From JANNFX01 sp031380225 (GTDB lineage: Bacteria; Pseudomonadota; Alphaproteobacteria; Rhizobiales; Hyphomicrobiaceae), in NCBI GenBank assembly GCA_031380225.1, contig JANNFX010000176.1, positions 1 through 28,289 of the forward strand: 28,289 nucleotides of DNA, read 5' to 3'. This document shows positions 1 through 9,092 of this stretch, in pieces; position 1 is the first letter of the stretch, and the number at the start of each line of letters is the position of its first letter. The position numbers and the translations under genes are program-made. Below the pieces are notes generated by a model. That model searched no databases. It was given only the letters and a program-made list of their open reading frames with translations, and was not told the DNA's origin.

Positions 1-1056
1 GCCAGCGAACGTGATCGCGGCATTGTTGCCAAAAATGTGGACGCAGACCTGGGTCAGCGCCTCGCATTGGGTCGGGTTGACCTTGCCGGGCATGATCGAC
101 GAGCCGGGTTCATTTTCCGGCAGTGACAATTCACCGAGACCCGAGCGCGGTCCAGAGCCAAGCAGGCGAATGTCGTTGGCAATTTTGAACAGCGACGCCG
201 CAACAGTATTAATAGCGCCGTGTGAGAACACCATGGCGTCATGGGCGGCCAGCGCTTCGAACTTGTTGGGAGCGGTCGTGAACGGCAGCTTGGTGATCGC
301 CGCAATGCGTTCCGCGACTTTTTCGGCAAATCCAATTGGTGCATTGAGCCCGGTGCCGACAGCCGTGCCGCCTTGCGCCAGCTGCATCAACGCTGGCAGC
401 GACAGTTCAATCCGCGCGATCCCGTTTTCGATTTGCTTGGCGTAGCCAGAGAATTCTTGGCCTAACGTCAATGGCGTCGCGTCTTGGGTATGGGTGCGGC
501 CAATTTTGATGATCTTGTCCCAGGCTTTGACCTTTTTGTTGAGCGCGCCGTGCAGATGTTTCAACGCTGGCAACAAGCGGTGCGAGATCTCCTCGGCGCA
601 CGCGATATGCATGGCGGTCGGGAATGTATCGTTCGATGACTGCGCCATGTTGACGTGGTCATTGGGATGCACCGGCTCTTTCGAACCCATGGTGCCGCCG
701 AGCATTTCTATGGCGCGGTTTGATATAACCTCGTTGGCATTCATGTTTGACTGCGTACCGGAGCCAGTTTGCCAGACAACCAGCGGGAAGTGCTGATCCA
801 ACTTGCCATCGATCACCTCTTGCGCGGCCTTGACGATGGTGTTGCCGATTTCGGTGTCGAGCTTACCGAGCGCCATATTGGTTTCAGCCGCGGCTCGCTT
901 AACGATACCCAGGGCGCGCACGATCGGCGCCGGTTGCTGCTCCCAACCGATTTTAAAATTGCCACGCGAGCGCTCCGCCTGAGCGCCCCAATACTTCGTT
1001 GCATCAACCTCGATGGCGCCAAAGCTGTCGGTTTCTGTGCGGGTTTTCGCGGTCAT
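1..1056 (-). CDS. fumC: Class II fumarate hydratase, C-terminus cut by window edge
   Basis: Fumarase interconverts fumarate and L-malate in the TCA cycle in the cytoplasm; class II enzymes are iron-independent homotetramers. Translating the complement from the ATG at 1056 gives 352 codons open to base 1. The fumarase/aspartase signature GSSIMPGKVNPTQCE lies near the visible end, with the flexible active-site loop serine. GRTHTQDATP carries the catalytic histidine region, and QTGSGTQSNMN and HPNDHVN are substrate-site motifs. The family is about 465 residues, so roughly 110 C-terminal residues lie outside the window. The TQSNMN and PNDxVNxSQSSND-type signatures separate it from aspartase and argininosuccinate lyase. 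The Shine-Dalgarno before the ATG is weak. Two tandem inverted repeats lie 13 to 58 bp upstream and are likely regulatory. It is divergent from the phosphatase gene starting at 1200. Confidence 0.96.
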   Translation of the reverse strand, partial: MTAKTRTETDSFGAIEVDATKYWGAQAERSRGNFKIGWEQQPAPIVRALGIVKRAAAETNMALGKLDTEIGNTIVKAAQEVIDGKLDQHFPLVVWQTGSGTQSNMNANEVISNRAIEMLGGTMGSKEPVHPNDHVNMAQSSNDTFPTAMHIACAEEISHRLLPALKHLHGALNKKVKAWDKIIKIGRTHTQDATPLTLGQEFSGYAKQIENGIARIELSLPALMQLAQGGTAVGTGLNAPIGFAEKVAERIAAITKLPFTTAPNKFEALAAHDAMVFSHGAINTVAASLFKIANDIRLLGSGPRSGLGELSLPENEPGSSIMPGKVNPTQCEALTQVCVHIFGNNAAITFAG

Positions 1057-1068
1057 TGTTGGGGTCCG

Positions 1069-1087
1069 TGTCAAGTTGCAGTTGACC
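1069..1087. promoter_or_regulatory. Operator-like inverted repeat, fumC-proximal copy
   Basis: The site reads TGTCAA-N7-TTGACC, an inverted repeat with one mismatch in the outermost pair. It has the same half-site and the same 7-bp spacer as the perfect copy at 1096-1114, centred 27 bp away. It lies 13 bp upstream of the fumC start codon. Two copies with identical geometry suggest a dimeric regulator binding twice. The regulator cannot be named from the sequence. Confidence 0.5.
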
Positions 1088-1095
1088 AAGCCAAG

Positions 1096-1114
1096 GGTCA
1101 ATTAACTGTTGACC
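1096..1114. promoter_or_regulatory. Operator-like perfect inverted repeat, fumC-distal copy
   Basis: The site reads GGTCAA-N7-TTGACC with perfect 6-bp arms. It is in the divergent promoter region between fumC (-) and the histidine phosphatase gene (+, start 1200), so it could affect either gene. The matching site at 1069-1087 lies nearer fumC, which makes fumC the likelier target. The spacer sequences differ (TTAACTG here, GTTGCAG there), so the resemblance is confined to the half-sites, as expected for protein-binding sites. Confidence 0.55.
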
Positions 1115-1199
1115 TGCTGCCTAACATGAGCCTCTGTTACGCTCAAATGCGGCGCGAAGGCTGCACACACAAACACCTAGCCCCTGGAGCCTGCAAGTC

Positions 1200-1769
1200 A
1201 TGGCGCGTGTCCTGCTGGTTCGCCATCCCGCCATCGCACGCCACTGGCAAGGCCGCTGTTATGGCCAATCGGACGTCGGGTTGTCGGCCTTTGGCCGTCG
1301 CGACGCTCGTGACATCTCGGCACGGATTGCTGACATCGAAAGCGAGACCGGTGGCGTGGCCGAAATCATATCGTCGCCGTTGCGGCGCGCACGCGTGTTG
1401 GCAGCAGTTATGGCACGCGAAATGGCGTTGCCGGTCAGCCTCGAGCCGCGCTTGAAGGAATGTCACTTCGGTTTATGGGAGGGGCGGTCCTGGGATCAGA
1501 TCCGGCGCGAGACTGGCGATGCCATGATGGGCATGATCGAGAGGCCGTCAGAGTTCCGCCCCGAGGGAGGGGAGACCACTTTTGAAGTTCGCGACCGGGT
1601 GATGGCGTGGCTTGAGAGTTTGCCCGTTGATGACCGCACGATTATCGCAGTGACGCACGGCGGGCCAATCTGCGCCATCCGCGGCACGCTCGAAGGCGTT
1701 CCGGTGCGCGGCTGGCCTGGTCTCGCGCCCGGCTACGGCGAAGTGGTTGAAGTTAATTCTTCGCCATAG
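1200..1769 (+). CDS. Histidine phosphatase family protein, CobC-like
   Basis: A cytosolic protein of 189 residues in the phosphoglycerate mutase-like histidine phosphatase superfamily. The N-terminal LVRHP at residues 6-10 holds the phospho-accepting histidine (His9), with the usual RHG changed to RHP. CYGQSDVGLS, SSPLRRAR, ECHFGLWEG and the late VTHGGP supply the remaining phosphate-pocket residues. The RHP plus CYGxxD pattern resembles CobC-type alpha-ribazole phosphatases, which act in assembly of the cobalamin lower ligand. No cobalamin biosynthesis gene is nearby, so the substrate is an inference; a general phosphatase is the alternative. A GGAG lies 10 bp before the ATG. The 3' end overlaps the convergent metal-binding protein gene by 17 bp. 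Confidence 0.85.
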   Translation: MARVLLVRHPAIARHWQGRCYGQSDVGLSAFGRRDARDISARIADIESETGGVAEIISSPLRRARVLAAVMAREMALPVSLEPRLKECHFGLWEGRSWDQIRRETGDAMMGMIERPSEFRPEGGETTFEVRDRVMAWLESLPVDDRTIIAVTHGGPICAIRGTLEGVPVRGWPGLAPGYGEVVEVNSSP

Positions 1770-2643
1770 CGGCGGCCAGGGCGTTGGCGTTGTAGCGCAT
1801 CATGCCAATGTAGGTTGCGGCCGGATCTGAAAGCGTATCCGAGTAGAGCCGCGGCCCTGGCGTCGTGCCGGTTTCGCGCGCAATTTGTTCAATCAGCTTG
1901 GTATTTGCGCTACTCTCGACAAAAATAGCGGTGATCTTTTGAGTTTTGACTTGGGTGATCAGACGCGCCAGCGTTGCGGCCGATGCCTCTTGCTCGGTTG
2001 ACAGGCCAAGCGGCGCCAAAAACGTAACGCCGTAGGCGCGGCCGAAATATCCAAACGCGTCATGCGAGGTGATGACTTTGCGGCTCGCCGCCGGTATTGC
2101 TGCAAACTTCGATTTTATTTCATTGTCGAGGGCGCGAAGTTCGGCGCTATAGGCATCGGCGTTGCGCGTGTAGGATTCGCAGCCTTGCGCGTCGGCTTGG
2201 CATAGGCCGTTCTTGATGCTGGAAACGTAGATCAAGACATTGCTGACGTCCTGCCAAGCGTGAGGGTCGGGATGAGAGGCGCTGCCGTCTAGTGCTGCGC
2301 CAAGCGTTGGAACGCCGTTGCTGGCGACAATCGAGATGCCCTTGAAGTCTGAGGCTGCAAGTAGCCGGTCCATCCAGCCTTCAAAGCCTAGACCGTTGGT
2401 AATAAGAACCTGGCTGTTTGCGAGCGCTGCCGCGTCACTTGGTGACGGTTGATAGACGTGGACGTCTTGCGCGGGTGCAACCAGCGTCTTGATGTCAACA
2501 CGGTCGCCACCGATGTGCTGTGTGATGTCTGCGAGGATTGAAAATGTTGCGGTGACTTTGAGTTTGCCGTTTGCCTGCGCGCAGGTAGAAGCAATTGCAG
2601 AAATTAAAGTTGCAACCAATGCCAGACTTGCAAGACGCGTCAT
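1753..2643 (-). CDS. Zn/Mn-type ABC transporter periplasmic binding protein
   Basis: Periplasmic substrate-binding protein of the cluster A-I (ZnuA/SitA/TroA) family, which delivers Zn(II) or Mn(II) to an inner-membrane ABC permease. From the ATG at 2643 it has 296 residues. A signal peptide begins MTRLASLALVA and ends near CAQANG. The expected metal ligands are visible: a histidine in DVHVYQPSPSD (family norm DPHxYxPxxxD, so the Pro is replaced by Val), HPDPHAW, HDAFGYF, and the late LYSDTLSD aspartate region. There is no His-rich loop. GGA lies 8 bp before this ATG. In-frame starts extend to 2712 (for example 2655) but place charged residues before the signal peptide. No permease or ATPase gene is in the window, so the metal is uncertain. 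Confidence 0.88.
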   Translation of the reverse strand: MTRLASLALVATLISAIASTCAQANGKLKVTATFSILADITQHIGGDRVDIKTLVAPAQDVHVYQPSPSDAAALANSQVLITNGLGFEGWMDRLLAASDFKGISIVASNGVPTLGAALDGSASHPDPHAWQDVSNVLIYVSSIKNGLCQADAQGCESYTRNADAYSAELRALDNEIKSKFAAIPAASRKVITSHDAFGYFGRAYGVTFLAPLGLSTEQEASAATLARLITQVKTQKITAIFVESSANTKLIEQIARETGTTPGPRLYSDTLSDPAATYIGMMRYNANALAAAMAKN

Positions 2644-2743
2644 TGCTTTTTCCATTTTCACGAACATCTCTGCATCAAATTTCGAGAATTGGGGGCACAT
2701 CTCCGACTGCAAGTGCAGGGCAATCAGAACATGTCCCCAATCA

Positions 2744-4855
2744 TCACGCAGCTCTGAACAACCTTACCGCTTCATCACATTCGAACAGATAGAGCAACGT
2801 GCGCAAGGCTTGGCCGCGTGACGTCTTTAGCTCCGGATCACGGGCCAAGATCAATTGCGCATCGTCGCGCGCCGCTTGCAGTAACTCGGAAAAGCCTGGC
2901 ACGTCGGCGACGCGGAATTCCGGCATGCCGCTTTGCCGCGCCCCCAAGACTTCGCCACCGCCGCGCAATTCCAAATCCTTTTCAGCAATCAAGAACCCGT
3001 CTTCGGTTTCGCGCAACATCTCAAGACGCTTGGTTGCCGTCTCGCCAAGTGGAGTCTTATACAACAAAATGCAATAGCTTTGGCGGTCGCTGCGGCCAAC
3101 GCGGCCGCGCAATTGGTGCAACTGAGCAAGGCCAAAGCGTTCGGCGTGTTCAATAACCATAATCGTCGCGTTCGGCACGTTGACGCCGACTTCAATAACG
3201 GTTGTGGCCACCAGAATTTGCAGTTTGTTTTCAGAAAATGCCTGCATGACGGCGTCTTTGGCAGCACCCGCCATGCCGCCGTGTAACAAGCCAACAGTAT
3301 TTCCGAGCACCTGGGTCAAATGCGCGTGCCGCTCTTCGGCGGCTGCCAATTCTGACAGCTCAGAACTCTCAATCAGTGGACACACCCAATAGATCTGCGC
3401 GCCTTGCGATATAGCGCGGCGCAGCCCATCGATGACATCGTCGATGCGCTCCAGCGGTGTGGTCGTGGTTAGGATCGGCTTGCGGCCAGCCGGTTTCTCA
3501 GTAAGTCGCGAAACATCGAGATCGCCGTAGTGTGTCATCAGCAAGGTGCGCGGGATCGGCGTCGCTGTCATGACTAGCATATTTGCCCCGCCACCCGATC
3601 CCTTGGTTTGCAGCGCTAACCGCTGATGGACGCCGAAGCGATGCTGTTCGTCGATGACAGCGAATGCCAAATCTTTAAACACCACGTCGTCTTGGAATAA
3701 TGCGTGCGTGCCGATCAGGATATCAATCTGGCCATTTGCGAGGTGTTCGAGCGTCGCCGCGCGCGGCTTGCCCTTTTCGCGCCCCGTCAGCAGAGCGATG
3801 CGGAGACCTGCTTTGGTTGCTAGTGGCTCGATGGTTTCGAGATGCTGACGGGCGAGAACTTCGGTCGGCGCCATCAGGGCCGCTTGGGCGCCGGCTTCAA
3901 CGGCGGTCGCCATCGCCATCAAGGCGACCACAGTTTTGCCTGAGCCGACGTCGCCTTGCAGCAATCTCAACATACGAAGCGGCGCGGCCATGTCTTTGTT
4001 GATTTCAGTCAGCGCCTGCCGTTGAGAATTGGTGAGCTTAAAGGGCAGGGCATCGATGATGCGGTTGCGAATACGGCCATCGCCGGTAACCGGCCGCCCA
4101 GGTTGCGCTTTGTAATTGTCACGCACCAGGCCAAGCGCGAGCTGATTGGCGAGCAATTCATCAAACGCGACCCGTTGCCAAGGCGCACTTTGCGGCGACA
4201 CATCGCTGGTGTCATCAGGCTTATGCAGTGCTGTGACCGCATCCTTAAACGACGGCCATCCGCGCGCCTTCAACCAAGCCGCGTCTTGCCATTCCGGGAA
4301 ATCTGGGACGCGATCTATCGCCAGGCGTGCGGCCTTCAGCACAATCTTACCGGATAGCCCTGCGGTCAGCGGATAGACGGGCTCCAGCAATGGCAGTTCA
4401 GCACGCGCGTCTTCGGCAACGATGAAATCCGGGTGCGCCATTTGCACCTGCTCGCCGTATCGCTCAACGCGCCCGGAGACGTAGCGGATTTCGCCTTCGG
4501 GCAATTGCTTCTCGACATAGGCGCGCTCGACGCGGAAGAAAATGATCTCAAGCCGTCCGGTGTCGTCTTCGGTCGCGATCCTGTACGGCGCCTTGCTACC
4601 GCGTGGCGGGGCTTTGTGTTTCAAGACGCGCACGCGCAACGTCGCGATGGTTCCAGCGACGGCGTCCTTGACGGACGGTTCGGCGCGGCGGTCGATGACG
4701 CCAGTTGGCAGATGCCAGATCAGATCATTGACGCGAGGCTGAGAAACACCCGGCGGCAGGCGCATGGCCTTTTTCAAAAGGCTGCTGACCCGCGGGCCGA
4801 CGCCTTTCAGACTGTCCGCGGCCGCGAACAGGGGAATGAGATCGTTCGGCCGCAT
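2744..4855 (-). CDS. recG: ATP-dependent DNA helicase RecG
   Basis: RecG remodels stalled replication forks and Holliday junctions by driving branch migration. The ATG at 4855 gives 703 residues, the normal size; an in-frame start at 4945 would add 30 residues unlike the family. The N-terminal wedge/OB-fold region is followed by superfamily 2 helicase motifs: Walker A GDVGSGKT near residue 300, DEQH near 398, TATPIPRT near 428, and QLRGRVGRS near 580. The C-terminal GGGEVLGARQSGMPEFR region is typical of RecG. The gene is divergent from sdhE and mfd, an order common in Alphaproteobacteria. It has no visible oddities. Its end lies about 100 bp from the start of the metal-binding protein gene on the same strand. 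Confidence 0.97.
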   Translation of the reverse strand: MRPNDLIPLFAAADSLKGVGPRVSSLLKKAMRLPPGVSQPRVNDLIWHLPTGVIDRRAEPSVKDAVAGTIATLRVRVLKHKAPPRGSKAPYRIATEDDTGRLEIIFFRVERAYVEKQLPEGEIRYVSGRVERYGEQVQMAHPDFIVAEDARAELPLLEPVYPLTAGLSGKIVLKAARLAIDRVPDFPEWQDAAWLKARGWPSFKDAVTALHKPDDTSDVSPQSAPWQRVAFDELLANQLALGLVRDNYKAQPGRPVTGDGRIRNRIIDALPFKLTNSQRQALTEINKDMAAPLRMLRLLQGDVGSGKTVVALMAMATAVEAGAQAALMAPTEVLARQHLETIEPLATKAGLRIALLTGREKGKPRAATLEHLANGQIDILIGTHALFQDDVVFKDLAFAVIDEQHRFGVHQRLALQTKGSGGGANMLVMTATPIPRTLLMTHYGDLDVSRLTEKPAGRKPILTTTTPLERIDDVIDGLRRAISQGAQIYWVCPLIESSELSELAAAEERHAHLTQVLGNTVGLLHGGMAGAAKDAVMQAFSENKLQILVATTVIEVGVNVPNATIMVIEHAERFGLAQLHQLRGRVGRSDRQSYCILLYKTPLGETATKRLEMLRETEDGFLIAEKDLELRGGGEVLGARQSGMPEFRVADVPGFSELLQAARDDAQLILARDPELKTSRGQALRTLLYLFECDEAVRLFRAA

Positions 4856-5149
4856 GGGAGTGGTCCAGGTTTCCTGAAATGTGGTCAGCCGTTTATGGGC
4901 AGTTGCGAGTGGTAAAGTGAAATTTGCCGACTGGCCACTCACCAATGACCAGTTGCTGGAACAAGCCGCGGCACTTCGCTCTGATTGCCGCGTAGCGCTT
5001 TGCAGGCCGCAACACCGCGTTTATACCACCCCTATATTTCGCGCCGGATAAGACCGGGCTGGACCTTAGGCGTCAAGTGACACGCGCCTGATATCCCGCC
5101 CGGGCGCGGAGCTATTTGCGGCAGCCCATCAAAATAAGCTCGAAACCAA

Positions 5150-5431
5150 ATGACGGACCTTGAAATGCGGAAGCGGCGGGCGGCTTGGCGGGCCAGCCAT
5201 CGTGGCACCAAGGAACTCGATATTTTGGTCGGCAAGTATGCGGGCGAGAAATTGGCAGCCATGACGTCCACCGAGCTCGATCATTTCGAAGCGTTTCTCG
5301 ATGTCACAGAAGCGGACTTGCAAAGTTGGTTGTTGGCGCCACTGGCCGTTGCCGCCGTGTCCGGACCGATTATAGATGACAAATTTGCCGGTCTCGTCAC
5401 TGACGTTCGCAGTTTTCATGGATTGACTTGA
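5150..5431 (+). CDS. sdhE: FAD assembly factor SdhE
   Basis: SdhE (Sdh5/SDHAF2 family) promotes covalent flavin attachment to the SdhA subunit of succinate dehydrogenase. The 93-residue product matches the small all-helical family. It has the conserved RKRRAAWRASHRGTKELD block, including the RGxxE motif at Arg18, Gly19 and Glu22, followed by the LVGKYA and ELDHFEAFLD helices. The C-terminus after residue 60 is Ala-rich and less conserved. Its stop is 6 bp before the mfd start, so the two are almost certainly co-transcribed. This arrangement next to a divergent recG is typical of Alphaproteobacteria. Confidence 0.93.
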   Translation: MTDLEMRKRRAAWRASHRGTKELDILVGKYAGEKLAAMTSTELDHFEAFLDVTEADLQSWLLAPLAVAAVSGPIIDDKFAGLVTDVRSFHGLT

Positions 5432-5437
5432 GATACG

Positions 5438-8400
5438 ATGGCGACCGCGATCCCCGCTGCAGTTTCGAAAACCTATTCTGGCGTGCCTGAAGGGCATGAC
5501 GCGCTCGTACTGTCCGAACTCGTCACCAAGGCTGGCGGCGAGGGCGGTGCTGGGCTGCACCTCCATATCGCGCGCGATGACCGGCGCATGGACAGCCTCG
5601 AAGCGTCGCTCAAGTTTTTCGCGCCAAACGTCAAGATCGTGCCGTTTCCGGCTTGGGATACGGTGCCCTATGATCGTGTTGGGCCAAATTCCGAAATTGT
5701 CGCCAGCCGTCTGACGGCGCTCGCTAAACTGGCAGCAGGCAGTCGCAAAGATCCAGCCATCGTTGTGACCACGGTCAACGCCATTCTGCAGCGCGTACCG
5801 CCGCGGCTGTTCATCAAGAACTCGATGAAAATGCTGGCGGCGGGCCAACGCGCCGACATGGGCGAGCTGATCAAACGACTTTCGCTGGCGGGATACACAA
5901 GATCAGCCACCGTGATGGAGCCCGGTGAGTACGCGGTGCGTGGCGGACTGCTCGATTTGTTTTCGCCGGGACGCTCAAATCCGGTCAGGCTAGATTTTTT
6001 TGGCGATACGATTGAAAGCATCAAGGCGTTCGATGTTGAAACGCAGCGCTCGACCAAAGCGGTGCAAAAACTAACTCTCATGCCGACCTCTGAAGTGGCA
6101 TTTGGCGAAGCGCCAACAGCGTTATTCCGGAAACGATATGTCGAACGTTTTGGCGGCGCGACCGGCAATGATCCGCTCTATGAAGCCATCAGTGCTGGCC
6201 AGCATTATCCCGGGCTGGAACACTGGTTGCCGTTCTTCCATGAGACGCTGGAAACAGTGTTCGACTATATGCCGAAATCGGCGGTGTCATTCGACCATAT
6301 GGCGGACGAAGCCATAAAGGCGCGCTTCGACCAAATCAAGGAACACTACGACGCCCGCGTTGAAGGCCTTGAAAGCAAAACCTTCGGTGCGCCGGTCTAC
6401 AAGCCGGTGCCACCAGAACAACTCTATCTCGCCGGCAAAGCCTGGGCTCAGGCGCTTTCAGGCCGTGATGTCATTCGTCTCACGCCGTTTGATGAACCGG
6501 AAAGTGCGAATGTCCGGCCGATGAAGGGCCGCAAGGGGCACACGTTCGCGCTTGAGCGGCAGAACCCCGATGCCAATCTGTTCGACGTTGTGGTGCGCTT
6601 TATCAAAGCCGTGGCTGAAAGCAAGCGGCGCGTTATCGTTGCAGCGTGGACGCCCGGAGCACGCGAAAGGCTCCTGCATCTGCTGCAAGAGCATGGGCTT
6701 TCAACTGTCGTTCGAATTGAGAGTTTCGCCGAAGCGCAGGCTCAACCCGCAGGCACGGTCAGCCTCGCGATCTTGGGCTTGGAACAAGGCTTCGAGACGC
6801 CGGACCTCGTGATCATCGGCGAGCAAGATATTCTTGGCGATCGATTGGTGCGGCCGCGCCGCAAGTCCAAAAAGGCCGCCGACGTTATCACCGAAGCGAC
6901 CAGCCTGTCGGCTGGTGATTTGGTGGTTCACGCCGATCACGGTATTGGCCGCTTTGCCGGGCTCAAAACGATCACCGCGCTCGGTGCACAGCACGATTGC
7001 CTCGAACTGACCTACGCGGGGGGCGATAAGCTCTATCTGCCGGTTGAAAACATCGAATTGTTGTCGCGCTACGGCACCGACGAGGGCGATACACAGATTG
7101 ACAAACTTGGCGGCCTTGGTTGGCAGACGCGCAAGGCTCGCATCAAGAAGCGCTTGCGCGAAATGGCCGGCGAGCTCATTCGCATCGCAGCCATGCGGCA
7201 GCTGAAAGAAGCGCCGTCGTTGGCGCCGCCGGTTGGGTCGTGGGATGAGTTTGTCGCCCGCTTTCCCTATGAGGAGACCGACGATCAGGCCGCCAGCATC
7301 GACGCGGTGGTTGCCGACCTCGCCGCTGGCCGTCCGATGGACCGCCTCGTCTGTGGCGACGTTGGTTTCGGTAAAACCGAAGTCGCGCTCCGTGCGGCGT
7401 TCATCACCGCCATGGGCGGACTGCAAGTTGCCGTAGTGGTGCCGACTACGCTGTTGGCGCGCCAGCACTACAAGACCTTCATGGCCCGTTACGAAGGATT
7501 GCCGGTTAAGATTGCGCAGGCCTCACGCCTGGTCGGCAATAAGGGGCTTGCCGAGGTTAGAGCCAACTTGAAGTCCGGCCAACTCGATATCGTCATCGGC
7601 ACCCATGCCCTGTTGAGCAAGCAGATTGAATTTAATCGTCTCGGCTTGGTGATTGTTGACGAAGAGCAGCACTTCGGCGTCGCCCATAAGGAAAGGCTCA
7701 AGGCCTTGCGTGAAGATGTCCATGTTCTGACACTGACTGCAACGCCAATCCCGCGCACCTTGCAGTTGGCGCTTTCTGGCGTGCGCGAACTGTCGCTGAT
7801 TACGACGCCGCCCGTAGATCGTCTCGCCGTCCGCACGTTCATCACGCCGTTCGATCCAGTCGTATTGATTGACGCCTTGAAGCGCGAACGCGCACGCGGC
7901 GGACAGAGTTTCTATGTCGTGCCCCGCATATCCGACCTCGACGATGTCTCGGAATTCCTGCGCGAAACGGTGCCGGAGTTGAAAGTCGCCCGCGCACATG
8001 GCCAGTTGACGCCAACCGAACTCGAAGACGTGATGACGGCGTTCTACGAAGGTCAGTTCGATGTCCTACTCTCAACTGCGATTGTCGAATCCGGTCTCGA
8101 CGTTCCGAATGCGAACACGATGATATTGCACCGGGCCGATATGTTCGGCTTGGCGCAGCTCTATCAGTTGCGCGGCCGCGTCGGCCGCTCGAAGCGCCGC
8201 GCATACGCCTATTTCACGACGCCTGCCGGCCAGAAACTGACCGAGGCCGCTGAAAAACGTCTCAAGGTCTTGCAGTCGTTGGATACGCTCGGCGCCGGCT
8301 TCTCGCTCGCTTCGCACGATCTCGATATTCGTGGCGGCGGCAATCTCTTGGGCGAGGAACAGTCAGGGCACATTCGCGAAGTTGGCTTTGAGCTCTACCA

Positions 8401-8929
8401 AGCCATGCTCGAAGAAGAGATCACGTCGCTTAAAGTTGGCGGTCTGGCCGAAAGCGAAGACAAGTGGAGCCCTGAAATTGCGCTCGGCACATCGGTGCTC
8501 ATCCCTGAAACCTACGTTTCGGATTTGCATTTGCGGCTTGGACTCTACCGGCGTCTCTCAACGCTCGAAAGCCGCGCCGACATCGATGGGTTCGCCGCCG
8601 AACTCGCCGACCGCTTCGGCACGCCGCCTGAGGAGGTTTCGCACTTGCTCGACGTCATGGAAATCAAAGCGCTGTGCCGGACTGCTGGCGTCGCCAAGGT
8701 CGATGCCGGGTCACGCGGCGCAGTGGTCTCGTTCCGCCGCAACGCCTTCGCCAATCCGGTTGGCCTCGCGCAATTCCTGCAGGGCTCGCGAGGGCTGGCG
8801 AAGCTGCAACAGGACCATAAACTGGTCTTTAAGGGCGACTGGGATTTGCCTGAGAACCGGGTCCGCGGTGTCCGCGCCCTGGTTGAGGCGCTTGCGAAAG
8901 TGGCGACCGGCGTCCCGAAGGCGGCCTAA
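5438..8929 (+). CDS. mfd: Transcription-repair coupling factor Mfd
   Basis: Mfd is the ATP-dependent translocase that displaces RNA polymerase stalled at DNA lesions and recruits UvrA. The product is 1163 residues, the normal size. The order is a UvrB-homology N-terminal module (ending before about residue 400), the RNA polymerase-interacting CarD-like domain around residue 497 (VVHADHGIGRFAG), then a RecG-like helicase core. The core shows Walker A GDVGFGKT near 640, DEEQH near 741, TATPIPRT just after, and QLRGRVGRS near 911. A TRCF C-terminal domain occupies about 1010-1110. It starts 6 bp after sdhE. recG, encoded divergently next door, has the related helicase core. Confidence 0.97.
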   Translation: MATAIPAAVSKTYSGVPEGHDALVLSELVTKAGGEGGAGLHLHIARDDRRMDSLEASLKFFAPNVKIVPFPAWDTVPYDRVGPNSEIVASRLTALAKLAAGSRKDPAIVVTTVNAILQRVPPRLFIKNSMKMLAAGQRADMGELIKRLSLAGYTRSATVMEPGEYAVRGGLLDLFSPGRSNPVRLDFFGDTIESIKAFDVETQRSTKAVQKLTLMPTSEVAFGEAPTALFRKRYVERFGGATGNDPLYEAISAGQHYPGLEHWLPFFHETLETVFDYMPKSAVSFDHMADEAIKARFDQIKEHYDARVEGLESKTFGAPVYKPVPPEQLYLAGKAWAQALSGRDVIRLTPFDEPESANVRPMKGRKGHTFALERQNPDANLFDVVVRFIKAVAESKRRVIVAAWTPGARERLLHLLQEHGLSTVVRIESFAEAQAQPAGTVSLAILGLEQGFETPDLVIIGEQDILGDRLVRPRRKSKKAADVITEATSLSAGDLVVHADHGIGRFAGLKTITALGAQHDCLELTYAGGDKLYLPVENIELLSRYGTDEGDTQIDKLGGLGWQTRKARIKKRLREMAGELIRIAAMRQLKEAPSLAPPVGSWDEFVARFPYEETDDQAASIDAVVADLAAGRPMDRLVCGDVGFGKTEVALRAAFITAMGGLQVAVVVPTTLLARQHYKTFMARYEGLPVKIAQASRLVGNKGLAEVRANLKSGQLDIVIGTHALLSKQIEFNRLGLVIVDEEQHFGVAHKERLKALREDVHVLTLTATPIPRTLQLALSGVRELSLITTPPVDRLAVRTFITPFDPVVLIDALKRERARGGQSFYVVPRISDLDDVSEFLRETVPELKVARAHGQLTPTELEDVMTAFYEGQFDVLLSTAIVESGLDVPNANTMILHRADMFGLAQLYQLRGRVGRSKRRAYAYFTTPAGQKLTEAAEKRLKVLQSLDTLGAGFSLASHDLDIRGGGNLLGEEQSGHIREVGFELYQAMLEEEITSLKVGGLAESEDKWSPEIALGTSVLIPETYVSDLHLRLGLYRRLSTLESRADIDGFAAELADRFGTPPEEVSHLLDVMEIKALCRTAGVAKVDAGSRGAVVSFRRNAFANPVGLAQFLQGSRGLAKLQQDHKLVFKGDWDLPENRVRGVRALVEALAKVATGVPKAA

Positions 8930-9092
8930 ACCCTTCAGACGGCAGGGAATTGTTGCGACCACGACACATTCAGTCAACGCAGCTTCACCGTATTCGCCAG
9001 TTTCTGCATTCCAGCCCTGAGATTGCCGCTGTGTTTGTGGTAACGGGATTGCCGTGGGGGCGGCCGAATAGGGACCGGACCGGGAGAAGCGT

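Noticed and set aside
769..1455. Long + strand reading frame of 228 codons across fumC and the phosphatase gene
   Set aside because: It runs antisense through the clear fumC coding region and out of frame through the phosphatase, and its translation looks like no protein family.
5129..5848. Reading frame of 239 codons on the - strand over sdhE and mfd
   Set aside because: It is the antisense shadow of two well-supported genes, with no family motif.
6701..7468. Reading frame of 255 codons on the - strand inside mfd
   Set aside because: It is a shadow frame opposite the Mfd RNA-polymerase-binding and helicase region; no start signal or motif.
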